The notes under the pieces were generated by a model. The model made no database searches. It had not been told where the DNA came from and was given only the letters and a program-made list of their open reading frames with translations. Source: Haematococcus lacustris (lineage: Eukaryota; Chlorophyta; Chlorophyceae; Chlamydomonadales; Haematococcaceae). From it: 64,000 nt of DNA. Positions 34,701 to 44,810 of the stretch are shown here, piece by piece; within the stretch, counting starts at the first letter, position 1; every line of letters begins with the position of its first letter. The stretch is from assembly GCA_030144725.1 (NCBI GenBank), contig JASKMD010000014.1, positions 1,310,350-1,374,349 of the forward strand, given 5' to 3'. Both the position numbers and the translations under genes were made by a program.

Positions 34701-37700
34701 TTGAGGGCGAACGGCTCAAAGGTAGCTTGCAAAGGTGCGATGCATAGATGCGATTCTGAGGTGCGACCCCGGGGTTGGAGCGTGGCATGTGTCATGTGCC
34801 ATGTGTTGCTTGAGCAGGTTCGGTGCCAAGGCGCAGTGGCACCTTCCATCAGCCAGAAACAGCAACCACAACGGCAACAAGTAGCGGCATCCAGGGCGGC
34901 GGACAAGAGCAAAAGCGTACCCTCCTCCCTCCTCCCTCCTCCCTCTTCCCTCCTCCTCCCTCTTCCCTCCTCCCTCCTCCCTACCACACTGCCAACCACC
35001 ACCTGCCAGACCCCCCACTCCCCCTCTCCCTCCCCATAAGGAATGATCAAGGGACCGCATGGAGCAAGCAGTGAGTGGCTAGCCCCACGCACATAAGTGG
35101 CCTCTTGTACCCAGCCTAACCGCTAGCACGCCCCTTGTTTGCTGCAGGTGTGATGGTCAGCTCAGCAGCCAGAGCGGCAGCAAGGAGCAACATGCCTCCT
35201 CTCCCTCCTCCCCCTCACCTCCTCCCCCTCACCTCCTTCCCTCACACCCCCCTCCTCCTCCTCTCCCTCTCCCTTACCCAGGCCAGGAGTGCACACCCTC
35301 ACCCTCTCCCTTGGTGGCACCACCTGCCAGATCCACCATTCCCCAGGAGGCGCAACCAAGAGGAGCAGCCAAGAGGAGCAGCCAGGAGCGGCAGCCAGGA
35401 GCAGCAGCTAGGAGCGGCAGCCAGGAGTGGCAGCCAGGAGGCATGGGCAAGGCAAGTGGTTGGCCAAGGCCAAGAGGCCCATGCCCCCCACAGCCAGGAG
35501 GCACAGCCAGGAGGGAGGAGCAGCAGCCAACAAGGAGGCAGCAAGGAGTCAGCAATGGCACATGGAGATAACAGTGAGTGGCCAACCCCTTGCACATCAG
35601 TGGCCCCCATTGCCCAGCCTTACCGTGAGCACGCCCCTTGTTGCTTGCAGGTGTGACGGTCACACGCCCACCCCTTGCCCACCCCACCCCTCCCCTAACC
35701 CACCCCACCCCACCCCACCCCACCCCACCCCACCCCACCCCACCCCACCCCACCCCACCCCACCCCACCCCACCCCACCCCACCCCACCCCACCCCACCC
35801 CACCCCACCCCACCCCACCCCACCCCACCCCACCCCACCCCACCCCACCCCACCCCACCCCACCCCACCCCACCCCACCCCACCCCACCCCACCCCACCC
35901 CACCCCACCCCACCCCACCCCACCCCACCCCACCCCACCCCACCCCACCCCACCCCACCCCACCCCACCCCACCCCACCCCACCCCACCCCACCCCACCC
36001 CACCCCACCCCACCCCACCCCACCCCACCCCACCCCACCCCACCCCACCCCACCCCACCCCACCCCACCCCACCCCACCCCACCCCACCCCACCCCACCC
36101 CACCCCACCCCACCCCACCCCACCCCACCCCACCCCACCCCACCCCACCCCACCCCACCCCAGCAAACGGTGAGTGGCCAGCATGAAGCAGATTTGTGGC
36201 TCTTGGTACCAAGCCTAATGGCTAGCATGCCCTTTGTTTGCTGCAGGTCTAATGGTCACACCCTTCCCTTGTCCTTCCCCTAACCCACAGACTCACCCGT
36301 GTCGCTCCGCTTCCCCCCTCCTGCGCTACACTGCAGCCCCTCCCCTACCTTACCCTCACCTTACCCCACTTCCACCACCACCTCCCAGGCCATCAATAGC
36401 AGCCCAGGGCAGCAGCCCGGAGCAGCAGCCTGGAGCGGCAGCTAGGAGTGGCAGCCATGAGGTGGTACATGACGTGTGTAGCCATGAGCCAGCTGCCATG
36501 TGGCAGGTGTGGCAAGGCATGAGCAACAAGGAGCCTTAAGAGAGCAACAAGGAGCCAGCTGCTATGGGGCAAGTGCTGTATGATGCCAGCAGGATACACA
36601 ATGTGTTCGTCAGCAGATTCCTGGATGGTGAGGAGCACGGTCGTATGCTGTTTGTGGCATCACACAGCCTCAGCCGGAGCTAGCCCTCCATCACACCCTC
36701 CCATCTCCCACAACCACCACCACCACCTCCTAGGCCATCACTACAAGGCAGCAGCCGGGCAACAGCCCTTCCCTTATCCCAAGCAATGACACAGCTGCCA
36801 AGGCATGTGTAGCCCTGAGTCAGCTGCCATGTGTCATGAGGTGCATGGCTTCGTTAGCCATGTGTTTGCTGTTGTTCGTCGTAAGTATATAGTTTGAATA
36901 GCCATTAGTCAACTGGTATGAGATGAGCCATGCATGGCGTGTGTAGCAGTGTGTCAGCTGCTATGAGATGAGAGGTGCATGGCGTGTGCAGCCCTGAGTC
37001 TAGTGGCTTGTGTCATGTGGTGCATGCCTGGCAGCACCAGTTTCAGTGTGCAAACAGCAGTTGTTAGCCATGAGTCAGTTTGTGTGCTAGGCATGACTCT
37101 AATGGTGATGCCGTGTGATGTTACATTGATGTAGGAGGCCACATGAGGCAGCAGATGTCAGCAGGCATGTAGGTTGTAAGCCAATGCTGACTATACAATC
37201 ATGCTTTGAGACCCTGTGCACAGTCTATGAAACCCTGTACTAGGTCTTTGAAACCCTGCACACGGTCAGCGAAACCCTGCACACGGTCAGAAACGCCTAG
37301 GAACTGAGCCACACCAAAGCCTGTGCACGGTCAATGAAACCCTGCACTAGGTCAATGAAACCCTGCACTAGGTTAATGAGACCCTGCACACGGTCAGCGA
37401 AACTGTTACAGTACAGCCAGGAACCCAGTATGCATGGCTGCAACTTTAGGGTTTTTGAACTGGCTGGGCTGATCAGCTGTCGCTTATGCGGCTAAAGCAG
37501 CTACAGACTTAGACAACCACTACTAGATGCTATGGCTGCGACTAGAGACGCTGGCTGCACACGTACTCTTGCAAGTGGCGAGCCGAGTTGAATCTGGGAC
37601 TTGTAAGTGACGGGGACGTTGGAGCAGAAGAGCAGAACTTGCTTACAACTTACTCCACGAATCAAGAACTGATCTCAGCTTAAAAACACAGTGTTTCACA

Positions 37701-40700
37701 AGTCACACAGAATCCTGCATGGGAAAAGAAATAAACCTCGCATTCATCCTGGTTACCCGTCCAGCCTGTTACACTCTCCCCTTCCCCGCAGAGCTACGTC
37801 CCGTAGCTTCATAAACAACATGCATGGCATGCAGAGCAGGCAAAGCAGGCAGAGCAGGCATGCAGAACATCAGGCAGGACTCTTGGGCTGTTTCATCCAC
37901 TGTTTAGGCTGGTTGGTACGCACAGCATATGTCTTGACGATCTTGTTGAGAAAGCGCTTGGTCAGGTCTTCTTGCAGCTGTGTGTACGGTAGCCAGCTGT
38001 TCTCGTGGTCGGGGTGTCCCAGCCACTTGACCTGCAATTGCAATTTGCCTCGCTGGAAGCGGTGGTTACGAATCTCTTGTACCTCAAAATGTTCCTCGCC
38101 ATCAATGAGTTCGGGTTCAGGCGGTGGATCTGGGTTGCGTGTGGGGAACTCAGCGGAGCCGTCGTTGTGCACTTTCACGTGCGAGACATGCACAACAGGA
38201 TGCATGTTGCTCCATGCTGGTGGAAACTGCAGTTTGAGGGCGACAGGTGTGACAATCTCCAGGACTTTGAATGGGCCATGTTGCCTGGGTAGGAACTTGC
38301 GTGTGGCATTGTCAGCAGTGGCGTTTGCTGGCTGTGAGTGAGCAAAGAAAGAGTGGGCCAGGTATACCATGTCTCCCACTGCAAAGGTGTGGTCACTACG
38401 CTTCTTGTTTGCATTGGTCGTCTGCCTCTCTTGTGCTTTCACAAGGTGGTGGGTAGCTGATGCCAGGTCAGCTGCCATGCGGTGCACGTAGGCTGCTGCT
38501 GACTCATTGTCTCCTGGCACACTGACGTGTGGTGCTGCCAGGGTTAGTGGTGTATATGGTTCTTGTCCAGAGTTGAGGCGGAACGGGCTGTAGCCTGTGC
38601 TTGCCTGGACAGATGCGTTGTATGCAAACTCAGCAGCTGTAAGGTGCTGGTCCCAGTCATCATGGTGTGGCGACACAAAGTTGCGCAGCATGTCCTCAAG
38701 TGTGCGGTTAGCACGCTCGGTCTGCCCATCTGTTTGTGGGTGGTTGGCAGTGGACATGTTGAGGTGTGTGCCAGTGAGTTTGAACAGTTCTTGCCAGAAG
38801 ATAGAAGTGAAACGTGGGTCTCGGTCTGACACAATGACCTTGGGTAGGCCGTGCAGCCGGAAAACATTGTCGAAAAAGAGACGAGCCAGAGTGGATGCTG
38901 TAACTGTTGTGGTGGTGGGTACAGCATGAATCATTTTGGTGAGTTTGTCCACAAAGACAGCAATGGCATCGTGGCCAGCAGTGGTATTAGGCAGCTGGGT
39001 GATCAGATCCAGACTGACATGTTCCCAACGGTGCTGGGGCACAGGCAGAGACTGCAATAAGGCAATGGGTCGTTGTGTGTTGGACTTGTTACGCTGGCAG
39101 GCAAGACATGTGCGAACATAATCATGCACTGACGCAGCCATGCGCGGCCAGAAGTATAGACGGGATAGCCGTGCGTAGGTCTTGTCCCTGCCTAGGTGGC
39201 CTGAGATGGGTGTATCGTGCGCCTCACACAGCAGGTCGGTGCGCAATGGGCCAACTGGAATGTACAGCTTGACTGACCCCCGCCCTGTGTGGTAAAGCTG
39301 ATTGTCCCTGATGATAAACTGGCGTGCTTTGCCAGCCAGTGCAGCCGCGTGATAGCGCTGGTACTGTGCGTCTGCAGATGCGGTTTCTCCGATCTTTTGC
39401 AGTATGTGCGGGGCGAAGGAGACTTGCGTCTCGTGTCCCTGGGCGCTGGTGCCCGTTGTGGTGAGTGCGTGCAACTCCAGGGTCTGGGTGTACACTTGAT
39501 AGTCTGGCCTGCGTGATAGCGCGTCCGCCACCATGTTTTGCTTGCCAGGAATGTGGTCGATGCTGCAGTTATAGTCCTGCAAAACTTCCATCCATCTTGC
39601 TTGCCTCCTACTGTCTAGGTTTGGCTGTGATTGCAGGTGCTTGTTGGCCCAATTGTCTGTGAGCAGCGTGAAGTGAACACCTAGCAGGTAATGTCTCCAG
39701 ACTTTCAGTGCCTCCACCATGGACAGAAGCTCCTGTTCATGTGTGGGATAGTTACGCTCTGCTGGGAGCAGCTTCCTTGAATGGTAAGCAACTACGCGTT
39801 CAGCAGGTCCCTTGCCCTGTGATAGCACTGCCCCTATGCCAATGCCAGAGGCGTCACAGCGCAGTGTGTATGATTGTGCAGGATCTGGCGCTATGAGCAC
39901 CGGTGCCGAGGTGAGAGCTGTCTTCAAAGCTTCAAAAGCTGACTGCTGGGCTGGCCCCCATGCCACTTTGCCCTGCTTGTCGTGTCCATCAGCCTGAGTG
40001 AGAGCCGTCAGTGGTGCAGCAATGTCAGCAAAGTTCTTGACAAAGCGGCGGTAGAAGTTAGCAAGCCCCAGGAAGCTACGCACGTCTTGTACTGTAGTGG
40101 GGACAGGCCAGGTCTCGACAGCAGTGATCTTTTTAGGGTCACATGCGATGCCGGTGGATGAGATGATGTGTCCTAGGAACTCTGTTTGACTCAATCCAAA
40201 CTCACACTTAGATAGCTTAGCATACAGCTTGTGTTCTTGCAGCAGGCCTAGTACCCGCCGCAGGTGCTGTGCATGGTCTGCATGGGAGCGTGAGAATATC
40301 AAGATGTCATCCAGGTAGACAATCACACAGTCGTCTAGCTCCTGACGGAAAATGTCATTCATGAGCCGTTGAAAAGTAGCTGGGGCATTGCACAGACCGA
40401 ATGGCATGACAGTAAACTCGAAGTGGCCATACCGTGTGCGAAATGCTGTTTTAGGAATGTCCTCAGGGGCAATGCGTATCTGATGGTACCCCTGGCGTAA
40501 ATCTATCTTGCTGAACACAGAGGCTCCATGCAGCCTATCCAGCAGGTTGTCAATGCGTGGAAGCGGGTATCTGTTTTTGATGGTGATGCGGTTCAGTGGC
40601 CTGTAATCAATGCACATGCGGAATGTACCGTCTTTCTTGCGCACAAATAGCACTCCTGAGCCATAGGGTGAGATGCTGGGTCTGATGAAGCCTTTCTCTT

Positions 40701-43700
40701 GCATCTCCGTGATCTGCTGTTTTAACTCAGCAAGCTCAAGGGTAGACATGGCGTATGTGGATCTCACAGGTGGTCTCTTGTTGGGCTCAAGGTCTATGCG
40801 GTGATCAACTGCCCTAGCTGGCGGCAATCCAGATGGCAGGTCCTCAGGGAAGACGGAGGTAAACTCCTTCAACACTGGTGTGCAGTCCATAACCTGATGA
40901 TTCTCAGCTGGTTGATCAGCTGGTGTGATGGAGACCATGAACATGGGTTGTTTTGTGCGGACAGCAACGCGTAGGCCTGCTGTGCTAATGGTGTACTTGT
41001 CTAGATCAGGGTCTCTGGGGGCGGGTGGGGCCCTCAGGGTGTGCTTTTTGCCAGCATGCTGGAAGGTCATGATGTTGTGCTTCCAGTCGATGCGTGGGTT
41101 TATGTATGCTAGCCACGGCTTGCCTAGGATGATGTCAAATCCATGCAGCCGCGTGCAGTGCAGTGTTTGTTCTCCTTTATAGCTGCCCATACGGAAGCGA
41201 GCTTCAGGGATCATTGCGGAACTCTCTTGCTGATGACCATCAGCAAGGCGGATGTGATCAGGGTCATGCTTTTCTGCTGTGTGCAAGTCATGGCGTATGC
41301 AAAACTCGCTGTCGATGAAAGACGCGGTAGCTCCTCCGTCTACCAGTATGCGAACCGGCTGTCCCTTGTAGTTGCCAGCAAAGATGAGCAGTGCACTCTC
41401 AGACTCAGCGTCTGGCTGCGTTGTGGCTAACTTAGTGATTTGGAACCGCGGCTCTACTGGTGCTGGGGTGATAGTGCTCTCAGCAGGTGTTGTGCTTTGC
41501 GCCTTGCGGCAGTGTACTGCCGCAGTGACTATTTTTTTGGTCCAAACTTATTGCGACGAGGGTGCTTGCAGTCACGGTATACATGGCCTTCCTCGCGACA
41601 GAAGGTGCATTTGTTCTTCGCGGTGTAATCTGCCTTTTCCTCGTCAGTCAGCTTGCCGAACACTTTCTTCTCCGCTTCAGTGCGGGGTGCAGCTTTGGTT
41701 GCGGAGCTGCTGCTGCTGCTGCTCGCTGCTGGTCTGAACATGGCTCCCAGTTGCATTGGGGTGGCTGTAGATACTCCTGCATCCCTGTAGGCTGAGTCAT
41801 GTGCCACTGCAATGTTGACTGCCTTCTCAAAGGTATCAGGTGATTGCACATCTACCATGGCACGCAGGGCAGGGTGTAGGCCTCGCCTGAAGCGGTCCAG
41901 CTGCTCGTCATCTGTGATGTTGGGAATTTGCATGAACAGGCTTCTCAGGTGCATGGCAAAGGACAGGGCCGACTGGTTCTGCTTCTGCTTAGCCTCATGG
42001 AGCATGTCCCTGGCTTTAGCTGCCTCTGATTTGCTGATGAAGGCTGCTTTGATGCCAGTTTTGAAGCTTTGCCATGTCATGTTGCTGTCAGCCCGTGCCG
42101 AGCGATACCAGGAGAGAGCCAGGCCTGAGAGTCTTACACTGGCTGACACTATCTTCTGGGCATCAGTCAGGTTTTGATACAGAGAGTACACATCCTCCAC
42201 TTGGAACAGGAAACCTGACACATCCCCCTTGCCGTCAAATGCCTTCACCTCACTCAGCTTCACTAGACCAGACATGGCAGGCCTATTGCCTATGGCAGCA
42301 GCTAGGTTGGCATTGCTCTGGGCTACCCTTTGCATCTCCACTCCTACAGCATTCCATGTCATTAGCAGAGGGTCCAGTGGGTTTGGTTGTGCCATGTTGG
42401 TGCCTAGTTCTGACGTGGAGCCTTATATGCCTTGCGGAGGTGGAAGCCTATTGAGTTATGGGACTGGGCTGGCGCAGGTGGTGCAGGCAGCAGTGCGGGT
42501 GGTGTGGGTGGGACAAAGAACTCGCAGGGCACAGGTGCAAACTGCGGAAAACTCGCGACTGGTGCACTGTAAAACTGCGGTGCGCTCTGCTGGGGCAGGT
42601 ACTGATGTGGAGTCAAACTGCGCTGCACAAATGCGTCTAGGCGTTGCTGCAGCTCGGCTTTGTCATTGCGGAGTTCCTGAATGAGCTTGTGCGAACTATC
42701 AGCTGCGGCCTTATAGTACTGGCAGTGTGTGCAATCAGGTTCAGCAGTGACAGAGTGCGCAGCTCTGGCGCTAGTGCCAGGTGTGTTCCTGCCTCTTCCG
42801 CGGGAAGGACCGGACTGGTGGGCCAACCGTCCAGTACCACGAGCCGAACCCGAACTGAAAGCTGGGTAGGGAATGGCCTCTCGAGTAGGTCGTACTGGAG
42901 GTGGGTTCGCTGGTGGCGCTTCCAGTGATTCAAGCTCGTCGACGAGGTCAGCGACGGTCTCTGGAATAGCGCTCACTGCACAGGGTGATCGAATACGTGG
43001 AAACCAAGTGTTACAGTACAGCCAGGAACCCAGTATGCATGGCTGCAACTTTAGGGTTTTTGAACTGGCTGGGCTGATCAGCTGTCGCTTATGCGGCTAA
43101 AGCAGCTACAGACTTAGACAACCACTACTAGATGCTATGGCTGCGACTAGAGACGCTGGCTGCACACGTACTCTTGCAAGTGGCGAGCCGAGTTGAATCT
43201 GGGACTTGTAAGTGACGGGGACGTTGGAGCAGAAGAGCAGAACTTGCTTACAACTTACTCCACGAATCAAGAACTGATCTCAGCTTAAAAACACAGTGTT
43301 TCACAAGTCACACAGAATCCTGCATGGGAAAAGAAATAAACCTCGCATTCATCCTGGTTACCCGTCCAGCCTGTTACAGAAACCCTGCACACGGTCAGAA
43401 ACGCCTAGGAACTGAGCCACACCAAACCCTGTGCACGGTCTATGAAACCCTGTGCACGGTCTAGAAACCCTGCACACGGTCAGTGAAACCCTGCACACGG
43501 TCTATGAAACCCTGCACAGGGTCAGGAACTGGCTTGACGGCCACCTAGGGGCTGAGCCAGTTGAAACCCTGTGCACAGTTTGGCGAAACCCTGCACAGAG
43601 TTACGAACCTTCAGCTAAAGGCCGATTACAGCCCAACCACGTCGATTAAAATCATGAAACATATGGCGATGGAACGGCCTTTGAAAGGGCTATCTGCAGT

Positions 43701-44600
43701 ACCCCTTACCTAAAATCGCCGACTCGGCCTTACTCACCACGAGTGACATCATACAGCAAATTAGGTTGGTTACATGGCTACACCATTCATTGTACTATCA
43801 CCTGGCCCACAGAACGCGGGCACCACATCCGGATGTATTTGGGGGCGAACTTGCCCCAGAGATCGGACGCATCTTTCTGCAAGCATGCATTGGGTATAGA
43901 TAACCAAGGTGACATGGGCAGTAATGACTTAAGGCTATGGTCAATTGTTGTGTGAACACTACACTAACCTCATATTTGCCCAACGCGCTGAAGGGCTTGT
44001 CGGCGTTGGGTGCATGATCTCTGAACTGAAATCACATGGCCACGATGGGTCATGGTTAGCAAAGGACATTGAGGCACAGGCAACGTGGCCACAGCAAATC
44101 AGGCAGCATAGGCACGCAACACCATGCTCACCCGCTTGAGGAGGATCTTGCTGAACTCATCAGGGACCCGCTTCCCCCCTTTGCGCGTGCGTTTCTTGGC
44201 TGGCCCATGCTTATGCTTCTCTTCCTCATCCTCCTCGTCCTCCCCCTCCATCTCCTCCTCGTCCTCCCCCTCATCCTCCTCCCCCTCCCCCACATCCTCC
44301 AGGTCCTCCTCCTCTCCCACCCCCTCCCCTTCATCACCAGAAGAGGCAAAAGGCTCAAGGGGCTGCTCCATTGGTCGCTGGGCCAAAGGCAAGTCCTCGG
44401 ACTCGTGCCCAGAGTCAGCTGAGCGAGGGGCTGCAGCCTTAATCTGCAGCAACGATAGTTCAAGAGTTAATGAAAGCATGAAGGTGCCTGGCACGGTAAG
44501 GCATCGCGGCAGGCAGGCGGTATTGATACAGGAATTACTATACCTTCTTGGCGGTGGGCTTGACGCCGATGTGCTTCTTGGCGAGCGTGTTGCGGTACAT
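31761..44600 (-). CDS. Partner protein (569 aa) of the large CACTA-like element; gene split by a nested element
   Basis: Eight exons join in phase to 1710 bp: 44600-44544, 44443-44132, 44025-43969, 43876-43802, 33369-33081, 32863-32712, 32628-32560 and 32459-31761. Intron 4 contains the whole 33409-43745 element; without it the intron would be about 95 bp. The start is [10 protein letters not shown] strongly acidic stretch (residues about 45-95) and a basic [10 protein letters not shown] follow, then [18 protein letters not shown], a hydrophobic [13 protein letters not shown] segment and an Ala/Gly-rich low-complexity tail. I do not recognise the family: no HxD motif, zinc finger or DDE is visible. 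Its place, head to head with the transposase, is the one held by the dioxygenase-like gene in the 22866-31474 element, so an accessory role in transposition is inferred. Confidence 0.7.
32899..33066 (-). repeat. CAGGACCCTG run in intron 5 of the partner gene
   Basis: Eight to nine cores of CAGGGTCCTG (as read on +) with linkers ctgcacacctac and tacctcaccac. On the gene's strand it is the same unit mix as the intronic array at 15170-15917 of the dioxygenase-like gene. Confidence 0.9.
33721..34293. repeat. GAAACCCTGCAC-type subterminal array (left)
   Basis: Mostly read on + as ccttgtgcagggtttcg. Blocks of about 104 bp include actatgatttcacctaagtc. The orientation is opposite to the arrays at 37197-37403 and 43379-43610, except for the first unit. 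Confidence 0.93.
34294..35697 (+). other. Element body with intron-like modules
   Basis: No defensible gene. CT-rich tracts lie at 34915-35035 and 35185-35285. Intron-like modules (gtgagtgg, cagcctaaccg, cttgtttgctgcag) occur at about 35069-35148 and 35572-35651. GGAGCRGCAGCC repeats fill 35360-35430. Confidence 0.55.
35698..36162. repeat. ACCCC pentamer array
   Basis: About 93 perfect copies of ACCCC. It lies between two intron-like modules, the same place the AGCCC arrays take in the ATCTGT elements. His-Pro-Thr-Pro-Pro and Gly-Trp-Gly-Gly-Val frames are artefacts. Confidence 0.98.
36163..36572 (+). other. Intron-like module and CT-rich stretch before the relic exon
   Basis: 36169-36246 is a further intron-like unit (gtgagtggccagc to ttgtttgctgcag). 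C-rich sequence and GGAGCRGCAGC repeats follow up to the relic exon. No gene. Confidence 0.5.
36573..36683 (+). pseudogene. Relic of the last transposase exon
   Basis: Reads [32 protein letters not shown], then LSRS and TAG. It matches the C-terminus of the transposases here (FDATKIFTVFVTSFEDGEGYGRMFFVPAHSLSRS-type). Nothing of the rest of the gene is visible upstream, so this non-autonomous element derives from an autonomous one by internal loss. Confidence 0.85.
36684..37196. other. Spacer with repeated 'catgagtcagctg' phrases
   Basis: No gene. Several 40-60-bp imperfect repeats contain tgtgtagc, gagtcagctgccatg and gtcatg. Confidence 0.45.
37197..37403. repeat. GAAACCCTGCAC subterminal array (right, part 1)
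   Basis: Units gaaaccctgcacacggtc and gaaaccctgcactaggtc. The array is split at 37403 by the gypsy element and resumes at 43379. Confidence 0.92.
37404..37773 (-). repeat. 3' LTR of the chromovirus
   Basis: 370 bp, TGTTACAG at the left to CCTGTTACA at the right edge. A pyrimidine run next to it (37774-37789) is the complement of the polypurine tract. Confidence 0.95.
37774..37789 (-). promoter_or_regulatory. Polypurine tract of the chromovirus
   Basis: On the minus strand it reads GCGGGGAAGGGGAGAG directly before the 3' LTR, the usual primer for plus-strand synthesis. Confidence 0.85.
37870..41532 (-). CDS. pol: Chromovirus pol: protease, RT, RNase H, integrase, chromodomain
   Basis: Counted from the slippery site the frame has 1220 residues; its first internal Met is at 41286. 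Order: protease-like [13 protein letters not shown] (DGG in place of the usual D-S/T-G); RT with [26 protein letters not shown] and YLDDILIFS; RNase H with [15 protein letters not shown]; integrase HHCC ([22 protein letters not shown]), DDE core ([35 protein letters not shown]); and a C-terminal chromodomain ([26 protein letters not shown], quoted in parts: [21 protein letters not shown]). It reverse-transcribes and integrates the element; the chromodomain may steer it to modified histones. No stop or frameshift is visible inside. Confidence 0.95.
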   Translation of the reverse strand: MVTAAVHCRKAQSTTPAESTITPAPVEPRFQITKLATTQPDAESESALLIFAGNYKGQPVRILVDGGATASFIDSEFCIRHDLHTAEKHDPDHIRLADGHQQESSAMIPEARFRMGSYKGEQTLHCTRLHGFDIILGKPWLAYINPRIDWKHNIMTFQHAGKKHTLRAPPAPRDPDLDKYTISTAGLRVAVRTKQPMFMVSITPADQPAENHQVMDCTPVLKEFTSVFPEDLPSGLPPARAVDHRIDLEPNKRPPVRSTYAMSTLELAELKQQITEMQEKGFIRPSISPYGSGVLFVRKKDGTFRMCIDYRPLNRITIKNRYPLPRIDNLLDRLHGASVFSKIDLRQGYHQIRIAPEDIPKTAFRTRYGHFEFTVMPFGLCNAPATFQRLMNDIFRQELDDCVIVYLDDILIFSRSHADHAQHLRRVLGLLQEHKLYAKLSKCEFGLSQTEFLGHIISSTGIACDPKKITAVETWPVPTTVQDVRSFLGLANFYRRFVKNFADIAAPLTALTQADGHDKQGKVAWGPAQQSAFEALKTALTSAPVLIAPDPAQSYTLRCDASGIGIGAVLSQGKGPAERVVAYHSRKLLPAERNYPTHEQELLSMVEALKVWRHYLLGVHFTLLTDNWANKHLQSQPNLDSRRQARWMEVLQDYNCSIDHIPGKQNMVADALSRRPDYQVYTQTLELHALTTTGTSAQGHETQVSFAPHILQKIGETASADAQYQRYHAAALAGKARQFIIRDNQLYHTGRGSVKLYIPVGPLRTDLLCEAHDTPISGHLGRDKTYARLSRLYFWPRMAASVHDYVRTCLACQRNKSNTQRPIALLQSLPVPQHRWEHVSLDLITQLPNTTAGHDAIAVFVDKLTKMIHAVPTTTTVTASTLARLFFDNVFRLHGLPKVIVSDRDPRFTSIFWQELFKLTGTHLNMSTANHPQTDGQTERANRTLEDMLRNFVSPHHDDWDQHLTAAEFAYNASVQASTGYSPFRLNSGQEPYTPLTLAAPHVSVPGDNESAAAYVHRMAADLASATHHLVKAQERQTTNANKKRSDHTFAVGDMVYLAHSFFAHSQPANATADNATRKFLPRQHGPFKVLEIVTPVALKLQFPPAWSNMHPVVHVSHVKVHNDGSAEFPTRNPDPPPEPELIDGEEHFEVQEIRNHRFQRGKLQLQVKWLGHPDHENSWLPYTQLQEDLTKRFLNKIVKTYAVRTNQPKQWMKQPKSPA
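41529..41541 (-). promoter_or_regulatory. Putative -1 ribosomal frameshift site between gag and pol
   Basis: On the minus strand the gag codons CCA AAA AAA TAG form a heptamer A-AAA-AAA in the correct phase directly before the stop. A -1 slip reads ATA GTC and continues in the pol frame. I have not checked for a stimulating RNA structure. Confidence 0.75.
41529..42395 (-). CDS. gag: Chromovirus gag
   Basis: 288 residues, [11 protein letters not shown] to NKFGPKK. A capsid-like retrotransposon gag region ([37 protein letters not shown]) is followed by a single CCHC knuckle, [14 protein letters not shown], near the C-terminus. Gag packages the RNA in virus-like particles. The gene ends in TAG directly after an A7 run, so part of the translation should shift into pol. 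Confidence 0.92.
   Translation of the reverse strand: MAQPNPLDPLLMTWNAVGVEMQRVAQSNANLAAAIGNRPAMSGLVKLSEVKAFDGKGDVSGFLFQVEDVYSLYQNLTDAQKIVSASVRLSGLALSWYRSARADSNMTWQSFKTGIKAAFISKSEAAKARDMLHEAKQKQNQSALSFAMHLRSLFMQIPNITDDEQLDRFRRGLHPALRAMVDVQSPDTFEKAVNIAVAHDSAYRDAGVSTATPMQLGAMFRPAASSSSSSSATKAAPRTEAEKKVFGKLTDEEKADYTAKNKCTFCREEGHVYRDCKHPRRNKFGPKK
42404..43048 (-). CDS. ORF upstream of chromovirus gag, starting in the LTR
   Basis: A 214-residue frame starts at an ATG in the 5' LTR (43048), passes through the primer-binding region and ends 8 bp before gag, in another phase. It has Pro-rich parts and a short coiled-coil-like [20 protein letters not shown]. It could be an N-terminal gag extension reached by reinitiation or a shift, or a chance open frame. 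Conservation in other copies would decide. Confidence 0.45.
   Translation of the reverse strand: MQPCILGSWLYCNTWFPRIRSPCAVSAIPETVADLVDELESLEAPPANPPPVRPTREAIPYPAFSSGSARGTGRLAHQSGPSRGRGRNTPGTSARAAHSVTAEPDCTHCQYYKAAADSSHKLIQELRNDKAELQQRLDAFVQRSLTPHQYLPQQSAPQFYSAPVASFPQFAPVPCEFFVPPTPPALLPAPPAPAQSHNSIGFHLRKAYKAPRQN
42990..43008 (-). promoter_or_regulatory. Putative primer-binding site of the chromovirus
   Basis: Next to the 5' LTR the minus strand reads CT then TGGTTTCCACGTATTCGA. The inverse ends in CCA and carries a TTCGA-like T-loop, as a tRNA 3' end would. The tRNA is not identified. Confidence 0.6.
43009..43378 (-). repeat. 5' LTR of the chromovirus
   Basis: 370 bp, same sequence as the other LTR by eye. 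The transcription start and promoter should lie within; no TATA motif is claimed. Confidence 0.95.
43379..43610. repeat. GAAACCCTGCAC subterminal array (right, part 2)
   Basis: Continuation of the array split by the gypsy element, with units gaaaccctgcacacggtc and gaaaccctgtgcacggtc. It is followed by the subterminal inverted-repeat sequence to 43745. Confidence 0.9.
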
Positions 44601-44810
44601 TTTAAAGGATGTTGTTGCGGGTTGGCAAGACGGGCACAACACGATGTAGCGATTGTTACTCACGAAATTCACGTCCAAGCCACAGGTAACCAAAAGTCAC
44701 TTTGTCGGCCAGCAAGCGACGCCGGGTGGGTACACAGAGAGCGGGCCGCGATGGCCCAGCGGGCACAATGTGACCATTTGCTCTCCAGGCTTCCCAAGAC
44801 ACAGGCAATC
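44601..44810. promoter_or_regulatory. Short divergent promoter region of the large element
   Basis: 210 bp between the start codons of the partner gene (-) and the transposase (+). A shared bidirectional promoter is likely from the layout. No motif can be named. Confidence 0.5.

Larger units (their letters stand above)
37404..43378 (-). mobile_element. Ty3/gypsy chromovirus, apparently complete and young
   Basis: Two 370-bp LTRs (37404-37773, 43009-43378) in which I see no difference by eye. They are flanked by the 5-bp duplication GAAAC (37399-37403, 43379-43383), which is part of the host minisatellite. On the minus strand are an N-terminal ORF, gag with a CCHC knuckle, a -1 frameshift site, and pol with protease, RT, RNase H, integrase and chromodomain. 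Total 5975 bp. The host is the GAAACCCTGCAC element. Confidence 0.95.
33409..43745. mobile_element. Non-autonomous CACTC element with GAAACCCTGCAC arrays, hosting a gypsy element
   Basis: The left end CACTCCTGGCAAATAAGG (33409) and the right end, inverse CACTCGTGGTGAGTAAGG (43745), are imperfect inverted repeats. AC flanks both sides (33407-33408, 43746-43747), in intron 4 of the partner gene. Inside are a left array (33721-34293), three intron-like modules, an ACCCC pentamer array, a relic last exon of a transposase (36573-36683) and a right array interrupted by the gypsy element. Near the right end gggctatctgcagta is shared with the TIR of the 20286-51125 element. Confidence 0.82.

Noticed and set aside
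35274..36228. Gly-Val-Gly-Trp-Gly or His-Pro-Thr-Pro-Pro proteins
   Set aside because: Translation of the ACCCC pentamer array and its flanks only.
44099..44494. Stand-alone acidic protein ending VLRAYAA
   Set aside because: A strong donor (CGG|GTGAGC) at 44131 and in-phase downstream exons show that it is exon 2 of the longer partner gene.
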